Below, piece by piece: positions 1-8,381 of a DNA stretch of 64,000 nucleotides. Every line of letters begins with the position of its first letter. Position 1 is the stretch's first letter. The notes beneath the pieces were generated by a model. The model was not told the origin of the DNA. It did not search any database and worked only from the letters and a program-made list of their open reading frames with translations. The stretch spans positions 151,400 through 215,399 of the forward strand of contig NZ_FUZT01000003.1 of assembly GCF_900167445.1 (NCBI RefSeq), in the 5' to 3' direction. The DNA is from Maledivibacter halophilus. GTDB lineage: Bacteria; Bacillota; Clostridia; Peptostreptococcales; Caminicellaceae. Made by a program: the position numbers and the translations under genes.

Positions 1-465
1 TAAAAGTTCTTTTTTGTCTTCATAGTCTTTTTTAGCATCCTTATATTCTATTTCTGCATTTTTAAAATTAGTTTCTATATTTGATCTTTCATTTCTTTTA
101 AGCTGATTTAACTTATCCTTGGCTATGTCCAACTTTATTTCATTTTGTTTAAGCTCAAATTTAAGATTATCAGAATCTATTTTCCCCAGTATATCTCCTT
201 TTTTCACCTTCATACCTTCCTCTACCGATACTTCCTTTATTTTACCTGAAATATCAGAAGTAACATCCACATAATTTTTAGAAATAACTGTACCACTTGT
301 AAAAATATTTGATTCTATATCCTTTTTAATAATTGCTGTAGTTTTCACAGAAATTCCAGTTTCCTGCTTTGATTTTACAGTATTTACAGCAGCAAGGGAA
401 ATAGATGCCGTAACAATTACTAAAACTAAAATAATAAGTACCGTTTTCTTCTTTGGTTTACCCAT
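1..465 (-). CDS. Efflux RND/ABC periplasmic-adaptor-type protein (HlyD/MacA family), N-terminal part only
   Basis: The frame is open from the ATG at 465 to the window edge, giving 155 residues without a stop, so the gene continues to the left. It starts MGKPKKKTVLIILVLVIV, a basic start followed by one membrane segment (about residues 8-26). Then comes a biotinyl/lipoyl-like stretch around residues 62-95 with the pattern SGTVISKNYVDVTSDISG and VEEGMKVKKGDILGKID, followed by a Lys/Glu-rich coiled-coil hairpin from about residue 96. This order is typical of membrane-fusion adaptors that pair with MacB-type ABC permeases in Gram-positives. The RBS AGGAGGA lies 6 bases upstream. The partner permease would be outside the window. 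The family is clear; the substrate is not. Confidence 0.85.
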   Translation of the reverse strand, partial: MGKPKKKTVLIILVLVIVTASISLAAVNTVKSKQETGISVKTTAIIKKDIESNIFTSGTVISKNYVDVTSDISGKIKEVSVEEGMKVKKGDILGKIDSDNLKFELKQNEIKLDIAKDKLNQLKRNERSNIETNFKNAEIEYKDAKKDYEDKKELL

Positions 466-539
466 CTTTATCCTCCTAATCTAATATAAAAAATTATCTT
501 TTACTATGTAAACTCTGTATAGAGATTTAAGTAAAGACT

Positions 540-623
540 TTAATTTATACATATCAAGACTCCTTAGAAACGCTGGATATTTTGATATGTATAAATTAAG
601 TTTTACTATAGGAAATCTATATT
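540..623. repeat. Dispersed palindromic repeat, copy 1 (18-bp perfect arms)
   Basis: TTAATTTATACATATCAA at 540-557 is the exact reverse complement of 582-599. The right flank (594-623) recurs almost base for base at 33247-33276 next to a similar palindrome. It lies between the adaptor gene and rimI and contains no ORF. There is no T-run suitable for a terminator. Confidence 0.7.
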
Positions 624-768
624 ATTGACGATAAATATTTAAAAATCCCTTCACATTTTACAAAAAAATTATGAAGGCCTTAAAAAATCTCATAATATTT
701 CCTCATTAACAATTATATACCAAATTCAATTATAGTTTTATTAAAAATTTCTTAAAAAAAGAAGGCCC

Positions 769-1221
769 TTAGCCTCTCCACATAATTATTGCATCTTCAT
801 TATTATCTTTATAATACTTAGGTCTTCTCCCACAGGGCTTAAATCCAAACTTCATGTAAAGTCCCTGGGCAGGTTTGTTACTTTTACGAACCTCTAAAGT
901 CATTCTATATATACCTAATCCTTCAGCATATTCTATCATAGATTTTACTAAGAAACTTCCTAATCCTTTATTTCTAAAATCCTTATCTATTGCTATATTA
1001 GTTATATGGGCTTCATCAACTATAAACCACATACCTCCATATCCTACTATCTTCCCATCATATTCTATTACAAGATATGCTGCCAAATGATTATCTTTTA
1101 TCTCTCTTTGAAAGGATTCTCTAGTCCAAGGAGTTGCAAAGCTATTATTTTCTATATCTAAAACAGCTTCAATATCATCTAAAGTCATTTTTCTGACATC
1201 AACATTACTCATTCTTTTCAC
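769..1221 (-). CDS. rimI: Ribosomal protein bS18-alanine N-acetyltransferase (GNAT family)
   Basis: A 150-residue single-domain GNAT enzyme that acetylates the N-terminal alanine of ribosomal protein bS18 from acetyl-CoA. The acetyl-CoA pyrophosphate loop reads RNKGLG (83-88). The C-terminal signature LEVRKSN...LYMKFGF (109-127) contains the Glu and Tyr positions expected for RimI catalysis, and the length is normal for the family. The start is GTG at 1221, which overlaps the end of tsaB by 17 bases; an ATG three codons later (MSNVDVRK) is an alternative. It is the last gene of a tsaE-tsaB-rimI operon, an arrangement common in Bacillota. Identification rests on both the motif and the neighbours. 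Confidence 0.93.
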   Translation of the reverse strand: MKRMSNVDVRKMTLDDIEAVLDIENNSFATPWTRESFQREIKDNHLAAYLVIEYDGKIVGYGGMWFIVDEAHITNIAIDKDFRNKGLGSFLVKSMIEYAEGLGIYRMTLEVRKSNKPAQGLYMKFGFKPCGRRPKYYKDNNEDAIIMWRG

Positions 1222-1933
1222 TACACCTTTTCATCTTTTCTTCATACTGTCTTTCTGCTTCAGATTTTCTCAAATATATTGGTACAATATTGAGATAACT
1301 TTGGGTATTTACCTTATCATCATTTATTTTATCAAGGGCAAGCTGTGCAACCGATGAAGCTCTCTGCATATTTACGTATAATGGAGCAAATAGTGCCTTA
1401 TCTCCCAAGATATTAACTATATCATTTTTATATCGATTTAATCCATCTCCAAGGAATATAACTTTTTCTTCTCTCTCTTTAAGTTTATCCATAAGCTCAC
1501 CTATACTTAGGGGAGCTTCATCCACTACATTTATAAGCTTATGCTCTACCCATTTATACACTCCAGTATAAACCTGATTTCTTCTTGCATCCATTATTGG
1601 ACAAATTAATTCTCTACTATATGTAATATTATAGGCAAGTGCTTCAAGACTTGAAACTCCTATTATAGGTATATCTCTGGAATGAGCTAATCCCTTTGCA
1701 GTGGCAATACCTATCCTTATTCCTGTAAAGGAACCTGGGCCCCTTGATATCGCAATAAAATCAATATCCTCCATGGATAATTCAATCCCCCTTAGAAGCT
1801 CATCTATTATGGGCATAAGCTTCTGGGAATGGGTCATAGGGCTATTTATAGTATATTCACCAATCAGTTTTTCCTCATTCATTACAGCCACAGTAGCAAC
1901 AAGGGAGGAGGTGTCTATAGCTAATATATTCAT
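1205..1933 (-). CDS. tsaB: tRNA N6-adenosine threonylcarbamoyltransferase complex dimerization subunit TsaB
   Basis: A 242-residue ASKHA-fold protein, a partner of TsaD and TsaE in making the threonylcarbamoyl-adenosine (t6A) at position 37 of ANN-decoding tRNAs. The N-terminal phosphate-1-like motif ILAIDTSS (3-10) and the family hallmark RGPGSFTGIRIG (64-75) are present. As in other TsaB proteins it lacks the metal-binding histidines of TsaD, so it is structural rather than catalytic. The ATG at 1933 overlaps the tsaE stop by one base, which indicates coupled translation. tsaD is not in the window. Length and both motifs fit the family. Confidence 0.95.
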   Translation of the reverse strand: MNILAIDTSSLVATVAVMNEEKLIGEYTINSPMTHSQKLMPIIDELLRGIELSMEDIDFIAISRGPGSFTGIRIGIATAKGLAHSRDIPIIGVSSLEALAYNITYSRELICPIMDARRNQVYTGVYKWVEHKLINVVDEAPLSIGELMDKLKEREEKVIFLGDGLNRYKNDIVNILGDKALFAPLYVNMQRASSVAQLALDKINDDKVNTQSYLNIVPIYLRKSEAERQYEEKMKRCSEKNE

Positions 1934-2391
1934 TATTCCATCAACTCCTGGATCATATTTTTATAATGTTTTGTTGTTCCCTCAATATAGAACTCTCTGT
2001 TATTTATTTCATTTCCCAGCTTTATTTCTATCCACAGATGTTCCTTTGGAATTAACTCCTTTATCTGAGATGCCCACTCTATTATACAAACTCCATTACC
2101 ATAAAAATACTCTTCATAGCCTAGGTCATACATCTCATCTATATCCATTATTCTATATACATCAAAATGATACACCGGTAATCTACCATAGTACTCATTT
2201 ATTATTGTAAAGGTGGGACTTGTAACATCTTCTTCAACTTCCAAACCTAAAGCTATGGATTTAGTAAGGGTGGTTTTCCCAGCTCCCAAATCACCTGTTA
2301 AACATATTATATCACCTTTTTGCAAAAGGTTGCCTAATTTATATCCTATATTTTTAGTTTCTTCTTCATTTGTGCAAACAATCCTTTTCAA
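1933..2391 (-). CDS. tsaE: tRNA threonylcarbamoyladenosine biosynthesis ATPase TsaE
   Basis: A 152-residue P-loop ATPase that drives the TsaBDE cycle of t6A synthesis. The Walker A motif is GDLGAGKT (33-40), followed by SPTFTII (58-64) and HFDVYR (75-80), all hallmarks of the TsaE family. The start is TTG at 2391, placed by the GAGGTG ribosome binding site just upstream. It is the first gene of the tsaE-tsaB-rimI operon. The 550 bases upstream hold repeats rather than a gene, so the promoter should lie close to 2400-2450, where TATATTA-like boxes occur. I could not pick one with confidence. Confidence 0.95.
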   Translation of the reverse strand: MKRIVCTNEEETKNIGYKLGNLLQKGDIICLTGDLGAGKTTLTKSIALGLEVEEDVTSPTFTIINEYYGRLPVYHFDVYRIMDIDEMYDLGYEEYFYGNGVCIIEWASQIKELIPKEHLWIEIKLGNEINNREFYIEGTTKHYKNMIQELME

Positions 2392-2445
2392 ACTTTCACC
2401 TCTATTTCAAATAAACAATCTGTTTTTTTACTATATATTAAAGTA

Positions 2446-2790
2446 ACCTATTGTGCTAGTAAATTGAGGAAATTGCATAACTCTAACTTGGCAAAATTGC
2501 ATATGCGAATATTATCCTTAATTTAATTATTTAGAATGAAATATATTTCGGTGGTGTATCTTTGTAGATTCTAAAACTATATATAGTAGATAGTTTTTGC
2601 TGAAGGTAATTATGCAATTTGCTCAATTAAATATTTAATTTAAAATGTAATTTAGGAGATTTTAATATTTCATTTAAGTGATTTTTATAAACTTGTTTTT
2701 TCCTTCAGGTTTATATAAAAAACAGGTTTATTACATGAACGAAAAGGAAATATTAAAATCTCTAATATGAGAACTAGCACAAGGAGTTAA
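2446..2790. repeat. Composite intergenic repeat island with nested inverted repeats (fills the 2392-2941 gap)
   Basis: This gap has no gene. Its ends are inverted: TTGTGCTAGT at 2451-2460 and ACTAGCACAAGGAGTTAA at 2773-2790. Nested inside are two further palindromes. One pairs 2461-2480 (AAATTGAGGAAATTGCATAA) with 2610-2629, matching 18 of 20. The other pairs AGATTTTAATATTTC near 2657 with GAAATATTAAAATCT near 2747, around an inner ...AAACTTGTTTTTT / AAAAAACAGGTTT... stem. The same modules recur at 8233, 32860, 35843, 39576, 48024 and 58053. This looks like a MITE or REP-like element rather than a regulator of either neighbour. Confidence 0.7.
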
Positions 2791-2866
2791 AATAATTTTT
2801 TTATAATACATATTATCTCCATAATATATTATATTATATAAATAGACAAGAAAGGGTTTTAAAATA

Positions 2867-2898
2867 GAAAAAGCCATCTTAATACAGACAGCTTTTTT
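2867..2898 (-). terminator. Rho-independent terminator downstream of the amidohydrolase gene
   Basis: Read on the minus strand, AAAAAGCTGTCT and AGATGGCTTTTT pair around the loop GTATTA with two G-T wobbles, followed by a T-rich tail. It is 44 bases past the amidohydrolase stop. Confidence 0.75.
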
Positions 2899-2941
2899 GA
2901 CCTAAGAGAATGCTTAAAAAATTAATATTAGCAACCCCACT

Positions 2942-4108
2942 TTAATCACATTTGGTTTTATAAACCACTTTTCCATCAATAATCGTATATAAAACTTCAG
3001 CCTTTAAATCAAATGGGTGCTGACTCCAAATTACTATATCTGCGTCTTTACCTTCCTTAAGACTTCCTACCCTCTCATCCAATCCTAAAATTTCTGCCGG
3101 ATTTATGGTGATAGCCTTTAAAGCTTCCTTTTCATCCATACCGGCTTTAACAGCTAAAGCAGCACATAGAGGTAAATGTTTAAGTGGAATCACCGGATGG
3201 TCTGTCATGATAGCCACCTTAACTCCTGCTTTACTTAAAACGCCTGGTGTATCAAATGTAAGGTTCTTCAGCTCAAATTTACTCCTTTCACCAAAGCTTG
3301 GACCTACTATTGCTCCCAATCCTTCAGCTTTTATATGTTCAGCTATTAAATGTCCCTCTGTGCAATGCTCTAATGTCAATTCAACTCCAAATTCCTTAGC
3401 TATCCTTATGGAGGTTAGAATATCATCGGCTCTGTGAGCATGGGCCTTTAATGGTATCTCTCCATTAATAACCTTAAGCATTGCTTCCATTTTCATATCA
3501 AAGGCCGGTTTCTTGGAGCTATCTTCTCCAGCTTCCTCTAGTCTACTTTTATATTCATTGGCCTTCATAAGCGTTTCCCTTAAAATTGCAGCAGTGGCCA
3601 TTCTAGTCATAGGTGATTTCTTTTGCTCATTGTATACTCTTTTTGGATTTTCACCAAAGGCACATTTCATAGCTAAAGGCTCTTTAACTATCATATCATC
3701 TATTCTATTGCCATAGGTTTTTATAGCCGCAAATTGCCCTCCTATAACATTGCCACTGCCGGGGCCAGTAGCAACACAAGTTACACCGCCTTCCCTTGTC
3801 TCTTCAAAGGTTCTATCCATTGGATTTATACCATCAATTGCTCTAAGATGTGGTGTTACAGGATCTGTCATTTCATTTCCATCTGCTCCCTCAAAGCCTA
3901 TAGCATCCTCCCACATACCTAAATGACAATGGGCATCTATAAAACCAGGCATTATTATTTTCCCCTCTGCATCAATCACCTCAACATCAAGGGGTGCAAC
4001 AACATTTTCTCCCATTTCACAAATTTTACCATCATCAATCAGTATACTTCCGCTTTCATAAATCTTTCCTTCCATAGTAAAAATTTTTCCGTTTTTGATT
4101 AGCAGCAT
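2942..4108 (-). CDS. Metal-dependent amidohydrolase (imidazolonepropionase/dipeptidase-like superfamily)
   Basis: A 388-residue enzyme with the split urease-type beta-sandwich: N-terminal LLIKNGKIFTMEG and C-terminal EGKDADIVIW. It flanks a TIM barrel with the metal-ligand motif GFIDAHCH (55-62), then AHAHRADD (about 223-230), LEHCTEGH (about 250-257) and MTDHP (about 305-309). These supply the four His and one Asp of a binuclear amidohydrolase site. The lysine of carbamylated subgroups is not obvious. It likely hydrolyses a cyclic amide or an N-acyl/dipeptide substrate in the cytoplasm, but the substrate cannot be read from sequence. It stands alone, with its own terminator and an MFS gene upstream on the same strand that also has its own terminator. 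The RBS GGAGG supports the ATG at 4108. Confidence 0.88.
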   Translation of the reverse strand: MLLIKNGKIFTMEGKIYESGSILIDDGKICEMGENVVAPLDVEVIDAEGKIIMPGFIDAHCHLGMWEDAIGFEGADGNEMTDPVTPHLRAIDGINPMDRTFEETREGGVTCVATGPGSGNVIGGQFAAIKTYGNRIDDMIVKEPLAMKCAFGENPKRVYNEQKKSPMTRMATAAILRETLMKANEYKSRLEEAGEDSSKKPAFDMKMEAMLKVINGEIPLKAHAHRADDILTSIRIAKEFGVELTLEHCTEGHLIAEHIKAEGLGAIVGPSFGERSKFELKNLTFDTPGVLSKAGVKVAIMTDHPVIPLKHLPLCAALAVKAGMDEKEALKAITINPAEILGLDERVGSLKEGKDADIVIWSQHPFDLKAEVLYTIIDGKVVYKTKCD

Positions 4109-4215
4109 TAATTTACCTCCTCTAGTTATACTTTATAGTCTATTCAAGGTTGAATATAGTATTCAACAACTAAATTGAATTCTCCTTCTATTATATAATT
4201 TTTTTTATACATTTA

Positions 4216-4262
4216 AAGAAAAAAATGTTTAAGAACCTTTTATCTAAGGATTTCTTAAACAT
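4216..4262 (-). terminator. Rho-independent terminator downstream of the MFS transporter gene
   Basis: TGTTTAAGAA (4226-4235) pairs with TTCTTAAACA (4252-4261), extended by an inner CCTT/AAGG stem. On the minus strand it is followed by ATTTTTTTC. It lies 28 bases past the MFS stop. Confidence 0.85.
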
Positions 4263-4289
4263 CAGTTTGTTTTTCTATATAGATACTTC

Positions 4290-5591
4290 TTAACCCTTAT
4301 AAATATTTTTACAGTTAGTTTCTTTAATAAAAAATATAAATATAAATCCTATAACAACCGATATAAATGAATACATAAATGCCTTATGATATAGTTCTAT
4401 TGGTGGAATGCTATCTGAAAATCTGTCTAATACCTTTCCTAATAAGGGTGGGAGCAAAGCTGCACCAAAAAATCCGCCTATATTCACTACTGAGGTTGAT
4501 ATACCAGGGATTTCAGGTGGATTAACTTCCTTTGCATAGGCCCATCCCAGTACAAATACCGAACATGTAAAACCCAGAATAAACAATAAGGGCATCAATA
4601 TTTCAATTGGAGGCTTTCCACCATTTAAAAATACTAGAGCAGTCCAGCATATTACATATATAACCCCAAACACCATCATTGGAAGCTTTCTTTTTTTAAT
4701 AGCATCAGAAAGCCTGCCAATTACTATGCTTCCCACTGCCAGCCCCAATACTGCTGACATGGTATAACTGGCAGCTTTAACCTTTGGAATATTATATACC
4801 TCAACTAAATAGGCTTCTCCCCATGACCCCGATAAGGTTACAAAAGCTCCAAAGAATCCCGCAAATACTACAAATCCCGGCCAGGTTTTTGGATTTGAAA
4901 TAACCTTCCTTAATCCCTTTAAGAGATCGGGCTTTTTACCTGAAGATTTTTTTACCTCTTTACCTTCTATTTCAGTTATTGAAGGAAGTCCCATTTCTTC
5001 CGGAGTATTTCTAATAAATAGATAACACAAGATTGCAATCACTATTGATAAAGCCCCTATAACTGCAAAGGATATTCTCCATGTTAAATATCCAACCATT
5101 ATAACCAATGGAGCCTTTGCAAACACTCCACCTAAATTACCAACAAAGGATGTAATGCCCGACATAGTTCCAAATTCACTTTCCTTGAACCATTCAGATT
5201 GAACTTTTAATATGGATATGAATACAACCGATACTCCCAACCCCACTAATAATCTGCCACAGAATGCCCAAAATACTGTTGGGGCATATCCGAAAACCAT
5301 TGATCCAATACCTGCCACCAAGGTTCCAACTGTTACTGTTTTACGAGCACCCAAAGAGTCTGCCAGCATTCCCGAGGGTATCTGCATAAGCATATAAGCA
5401 TAAAAATAAGTTGAACCAAGATTTCCAAAGGTAGTTCCTGTAATATCAAATGCATTTATCAGTTCGTCCTTAACAACACCAACAGCCAATCTGTGGAAGA
5501 AAACAATAATATAGGCTAGAGCAAGTACTCCCCATACAACATAACGATAGGTCATAAGCTTTTTAATCTTATTCTTGTCTAATTGGGACAT
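4290..5591 (-). CDS. Major facilitator superfamily transporter
   Basis: A 433-residue integral membrane protein with about 12 hydrophobic segments and a long charged loop after helix 6 (about residues 200-228, EIEGKEVKKSSGKKPDLLK), the usual MFS centre. The loop 2-3 motif A is recognisable as GMLADSLGARKTVTVG (about 74-89). This resembles anion:cation or sugar-phosphate-type MFS members that take up organic acids, but the substrate is not predictable. The ATG at 5591 has a GGAGAATTC ribosome binding site. It is a single-gene unit: a terminator follows, and about 220 bases of AT-rich sequence separate it from tex. The nearby amidohydrolase may act on what this carrier imports, which is only an inference from proximity. 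Confidence 0.88.
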   Translation of the reverse strand: MSQLDKNKIKKLMTYRYVVWGVLALAYIIVFFHRLAVGVVKDELINAFDITGTTFGNLGSTYFYAYMLMQIPSGMLADSLGARKTVTVGTLVAGIGSMVFGYAPTVFWAFCGRLLVGLGVSVVFISILKVQSEWFKESEFGTMSGITSFVGNLGGVFAKAPLVIMVGYLTWRISFAVIGALSIVIAILCYLFIRNTPEEMGLPSITEIEGKEVKKSSGKKPDLLKGLRKVISNPKTWPGFVVFAGFFGAFVTLSGSWGEAYLVEVYNIPKVKAASYTMSAVLGLAVGSIVIGRLSDAIKKRKLPMMVFGVIYVICWTALVFLNGGKPPIEILMPLLFILGFTCSVFVLGWAYAKEVNPPEIPGISTSVVNIGGFFGAALLPPLLGKVLDRFSDSIPPIELYHKAFMYSFISVVIGFIFIFFIKETNCKNIYKG

Positions 5592-5814
5592 GTGAATTCT
5601 CCTTCCTGTATGTTTATAAATATATAAATGGTAAAATTATATATATATATTTCTAATTTTATAATATCAAAAGCTTTTTTTATACACTTTTTTAATAAAA
5701 CTCAAATTTTTTTAATATAATTTTAGAAATACTCCATCCTATATTATTAACATCGCTTTTAAAGGTAATTCTTTAGTCCCAAAGTTTCAATTATAAATTT
5801 TAACCTATATTCCG

Positions 5815-8103
5815 TTATACTTCCTTCATACTCAGAGATATCTTTCCTCTTTCTATATCTAATTCAATGATTTTAACCTTTACTTCATCACCAACAGAAA
5901 CTACATTCATGGGATTCTTTACAAATTTATTACTTAGCTGAGAAATGTGTACCAGACCATCCTGTTTAACTCCAATATCTACAAATGCTCCAAAATCAAC
6001 TACATTTCTAACGGTGCCGGTCATAATCATATCAAGTTTAAGATCTTCCATCTTTAATACATCGCTTCTAAAAATAGGTTTTGGCATTTCTTCCCTTGGG
6101 TCCCTACCTGGTTTTTTTATCTCTTTAATTATATCCTTAAGGGTTGGAAGTCCAACTTCTAATTCCTCTGCTAATTTTTTGATTTTTTCTTCAAGGGTCT
6201 TTGACTTATCTTTTTGTGGACTTTTATTTTCAAACTTAAAATTAGCCAGTGCCTTTAAAGACTTTACACTTCTTACATTTTTCTTACTCTCATTAAAAGT
6301 TCTATCATCCCCTGCTTTATATTCCAGTATTTTATCTTCTATATTCCTAAGCTTCCCTTCTTTAATATCAGCTTTTGTATAACCCAATTTTTCTATAAAT
6401 TTCAAAGTAATATCATAGGATTCAGGATGGACAGCTGTATTATCAAGCCCATTATTACCATCGGAAATTCTAAGGAAACCGGCACATTGCTCATAGGCTT
6501 TATCCCCTAATCTTTTAACCTTTTTTAACTGGTTTCTATTTTTGAATTTTCCATTTTCTTCTCTAAACATAACTATATTTTTTGCTATCGAAGAAGAAAT
6601 TCCCGACACATATTTTAGTAATGAAGGGGAAGCAGTGTTTAAATCAACACCTACACTATTTACACAATCTTCAACAACATTTTTTAGAGTTTCTCCTAAT
6701 TTCTTCTGGTTCAAATCATGTTGATATTGTCCTACACCTATGCTCTTAGGATCAATCTTCACAAGCTCTGCAAGGGGATCCTGGAGTCTGCGCCCTATGG
6801 AAATGGCTCCTCTAATAGATACATTTACATCTGGATACTCCTCTGTAGCCAATTTAGAGGCAGAGTATACCGATGCTCCAGCTTCACTAACTATTGTATA
6901 ATATACTTTTTTATCTATTTCATTTAGCATCTGTGCCACTATCAATTCCGTTTCCCTTGAAGCAGTACCATTTCCAATGGGAATAATATCAATATTATAT
7001 TTATCTATAAGGTCTTTCATAGTTCTTTTAGATTCTTCCACCTGATTTTGAGGAGCATTTGGATATATAGTAGTATAATCCAGAAGCTTACCGGTTTCAT
7101 CTAATACAGCAATTTTACATCCCGTTCTATAGCTTGGATCAATAGCCATTACCCTTACATCCTTAACTGGAGGTATCAATAACAGTGGTTTTGTATTTTT
7201 CCCAAATACCTTGATAGCTTCCTCCTCGGCCCTTTCTGTAAGGGTGTTTCGTATTTCTCTCTCAATGGATGGAGAAATTAATCTTTTGTAAGAATCTTCT
7301 ATTGCCTCATTTAATATTTCAGTAGTAATTACCTTAGGATTTTCAATAATTGTTTTTTTCAAATAGCTTAATATCTCTTCATCGGGACTTACCAGTTTAA
7401 CCTTCAATTTCTTTTCCTTTTCTCCCCGATTTATAGCCAATATCCTATGATTAGCAATACTCTTTACTGCTTCATTAAAATCATAATACATTTCATAGAC
7501 TGTTTTTTCATCACTATCTACTGCCTTGGTGCTAATTGTGGCGTTACTAAAATTCAAGTTTCTTATTTTCTTCCTATGTTCAGCATTGTCCGATACAATC
7601 TCAGCAATTATATCCTTTGCACCATTTAAAGCATCTTCAACTGTATTTACTTCCAATTCCTCATTGATAAAAGGTTTTGCCAATTCCTCTATTGTGCCTT
7701 CCAATATTTCCTGATTCATTATTAATTCAGCCAGTGGTTCAAGCCCCTTTTCCTTGGCCTTTGTAGCCCTTGTCCTTCTTTTCTGCTTATAGGGCCTATA
7801 TAAATCTTCTACCCTTTGAAGAACTTCTGCCTTAAGTATTTCTTTTTTAAGCTCTTCAGTTAATTTTCCCTGTTCATCGATTAATCGAATCACTTCTTCT
7901 TTTCTTTCTTCTAAGCTTCTAAGATATGTAAGTCTTTCATCCAAGTCCCTTAGAACCTCATCACTTAATCCACCTGTCATTTCCTTTCTATACCTTGCTA
8001 TAAAGGGTATAGTATTTCCATCATCTATAAGCTTTATTGTATTGATAATTTGAGATTTCTTTAACTTCAATTCATCAGCAAGCTTATTCACTATTAAATC
8101 CAT
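5815..8103 (-). CDS. tex: Tex-family RNA-binding transcription accessory protein
   Basis: A 762-residue cytoplasmic nucleic-acid-binding protein of the Tex/YhgF family. In order it has an N-terminal helical Tex domain, a YqgF/RNase H-like fold starting near RVMAIDPSYRTGCKIAVLD (about 316-335), the conserved YQHDLNQKKL stretch, a helix-hairpin-helix pair (LNTASPSLLKYVSG, about 495-508) and a C-terminal S1 domain (TGTVRNVVDFGAFVDIGV...GLVHISQLS, about 690-760). Length and domain order are typical. A GGAGCGG ribosome binding site precedes the ATG. It is monocistronic, bounded upstream by the prfB terminator. Tex proteins affect transcription elongation and ribosome association; the precise role in this organism is unknown. 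Confidence 0.95.
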   Translation of the reverse strand: MDLIVNKLADELKLKKSQIINTIKLIDDGNTIPFIARYRKEMTGGLSDEVLRDLDERLTYLRSLEERKEEVIRLIDEQGKLTEELKKEILKAEVLQRVEDLYRPYKQKRRTRATKAKEKGLEPLAELIMNQEILEGTIEELAKPFINEELEVNTVEDALNGAKDIIAEIVSDNAEHRKKIRNLNFSNATISTKAVDSDEKTVYEMYYDFNEAVKSIANHRILAINRGEKEKKLKVKLVSPDEEILSYLKKTIIENPKVITTEILNEAIEDSYKRLISPSIEREIRNTLTERAEEEAIKVFGKNTKPLLLIPPVKDVRVMAIDPSYRTGCKIAVLDETGKLLDYTTIYPNAPQNQVEESKRTMKDLIDKYNIDIIPIGNGTASRETELIVAQMLNEIDKKVYYTIVSEAGASVYSASKLATEEYPDVNVSIRGAISIGRRLQDPLAELVKIDPKSIGVGQYQHDLNQKKLGETLKNVVEDCVNSVGVDLNTASPSLLKYVSGISSSIAKNIVMFREENGKFKNRNQLKKVKRLGDKAYEQCAGFLRISDGNNGLDNTAVHPESYDITLKFIEKLGYTKADIKEGKLRNIEDKILEYKAGDDRTFNESKKNVRSVKSLKALANFKFENKSPQKDKSKTLEEKIKKLAEELEVGLPTLKDIIKEIKKPGRDPREEMPKPIFRSDVLKMEDLKLDMIMTGTVRNVVDFGAFVDIGVKQDGLVHISQLSNKFVKNPMNVVSVGDEVKVKIIELDIERGKISLSMKEV

Positions 8104-8157
8104 TGTATCCGCTCCTTTCTTTCTGGTCTATTATACCATAATGAGATGTTTTAATAC

Positions 8158-8190
8158 TAAAAAAATAAACAGAGGTCAGCCCCCTGTTTG
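8158..8190 (-). terminator. Rho-independent terminator between prfB and tex
   Basis: Minus-strand AAACAGGG pairs with CCTCTGTTT around GGCTGA and is followed by ATTTTTTT. The distance from the prfB stop is about 190 bases, with the palindromic repeat 8233-8340 lying in between. Confidence 0.75.
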
Positions 8191-8232
8191 CTTGTATATA
8201 TATTATTAAAAGCTAAATAAACGGAAGTAGAC

Positions 8233-8340
8233 TCTGAGGTTTCCTTGCAGGCGATTTTTATGAACCTGTTTATCCTTTTATCTCTTAAATTTAAAAACAG
8301 GTTTATTACATGAGCCAAAAGGATTCTCAGTGGCTACTGG
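8233..8340. repeat. Dispersed palindromic repeat with AAACAGGTTTATTACATGA core
   Basis: CTGAGGTTTCCTT near 8236 faces AAGGATTCTCAG near 8319, with an inner pair AACCTGTTT / AAACAGGTTT. The core AAACAGGTTTATTACATGA (8295-8313) is identical to 2720-2738. The tail AAAGGATTCTCAGTGGCTAC (8318-8337) reappears at 46662-46681 in front of flhP. Confidence 0.7.
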
Positions 8341-8381
8341 AGTATGTTATATTTAATAATGACATATATTTATATTTATAT

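Noticed and set aside
1701..2210. A plus-strand frame of 169 codons opposite tsaB and tsaE
   Set aside because: It is a low-complexity shadow of two well-identified minus-strand genes, without an SD.
5945..6382. A plus-strand frame of 145 codons opposite tex
   Set aside because: Its Ser/Phe/Leu-rich composition is a mirror of tex codons. No domain, no SD.
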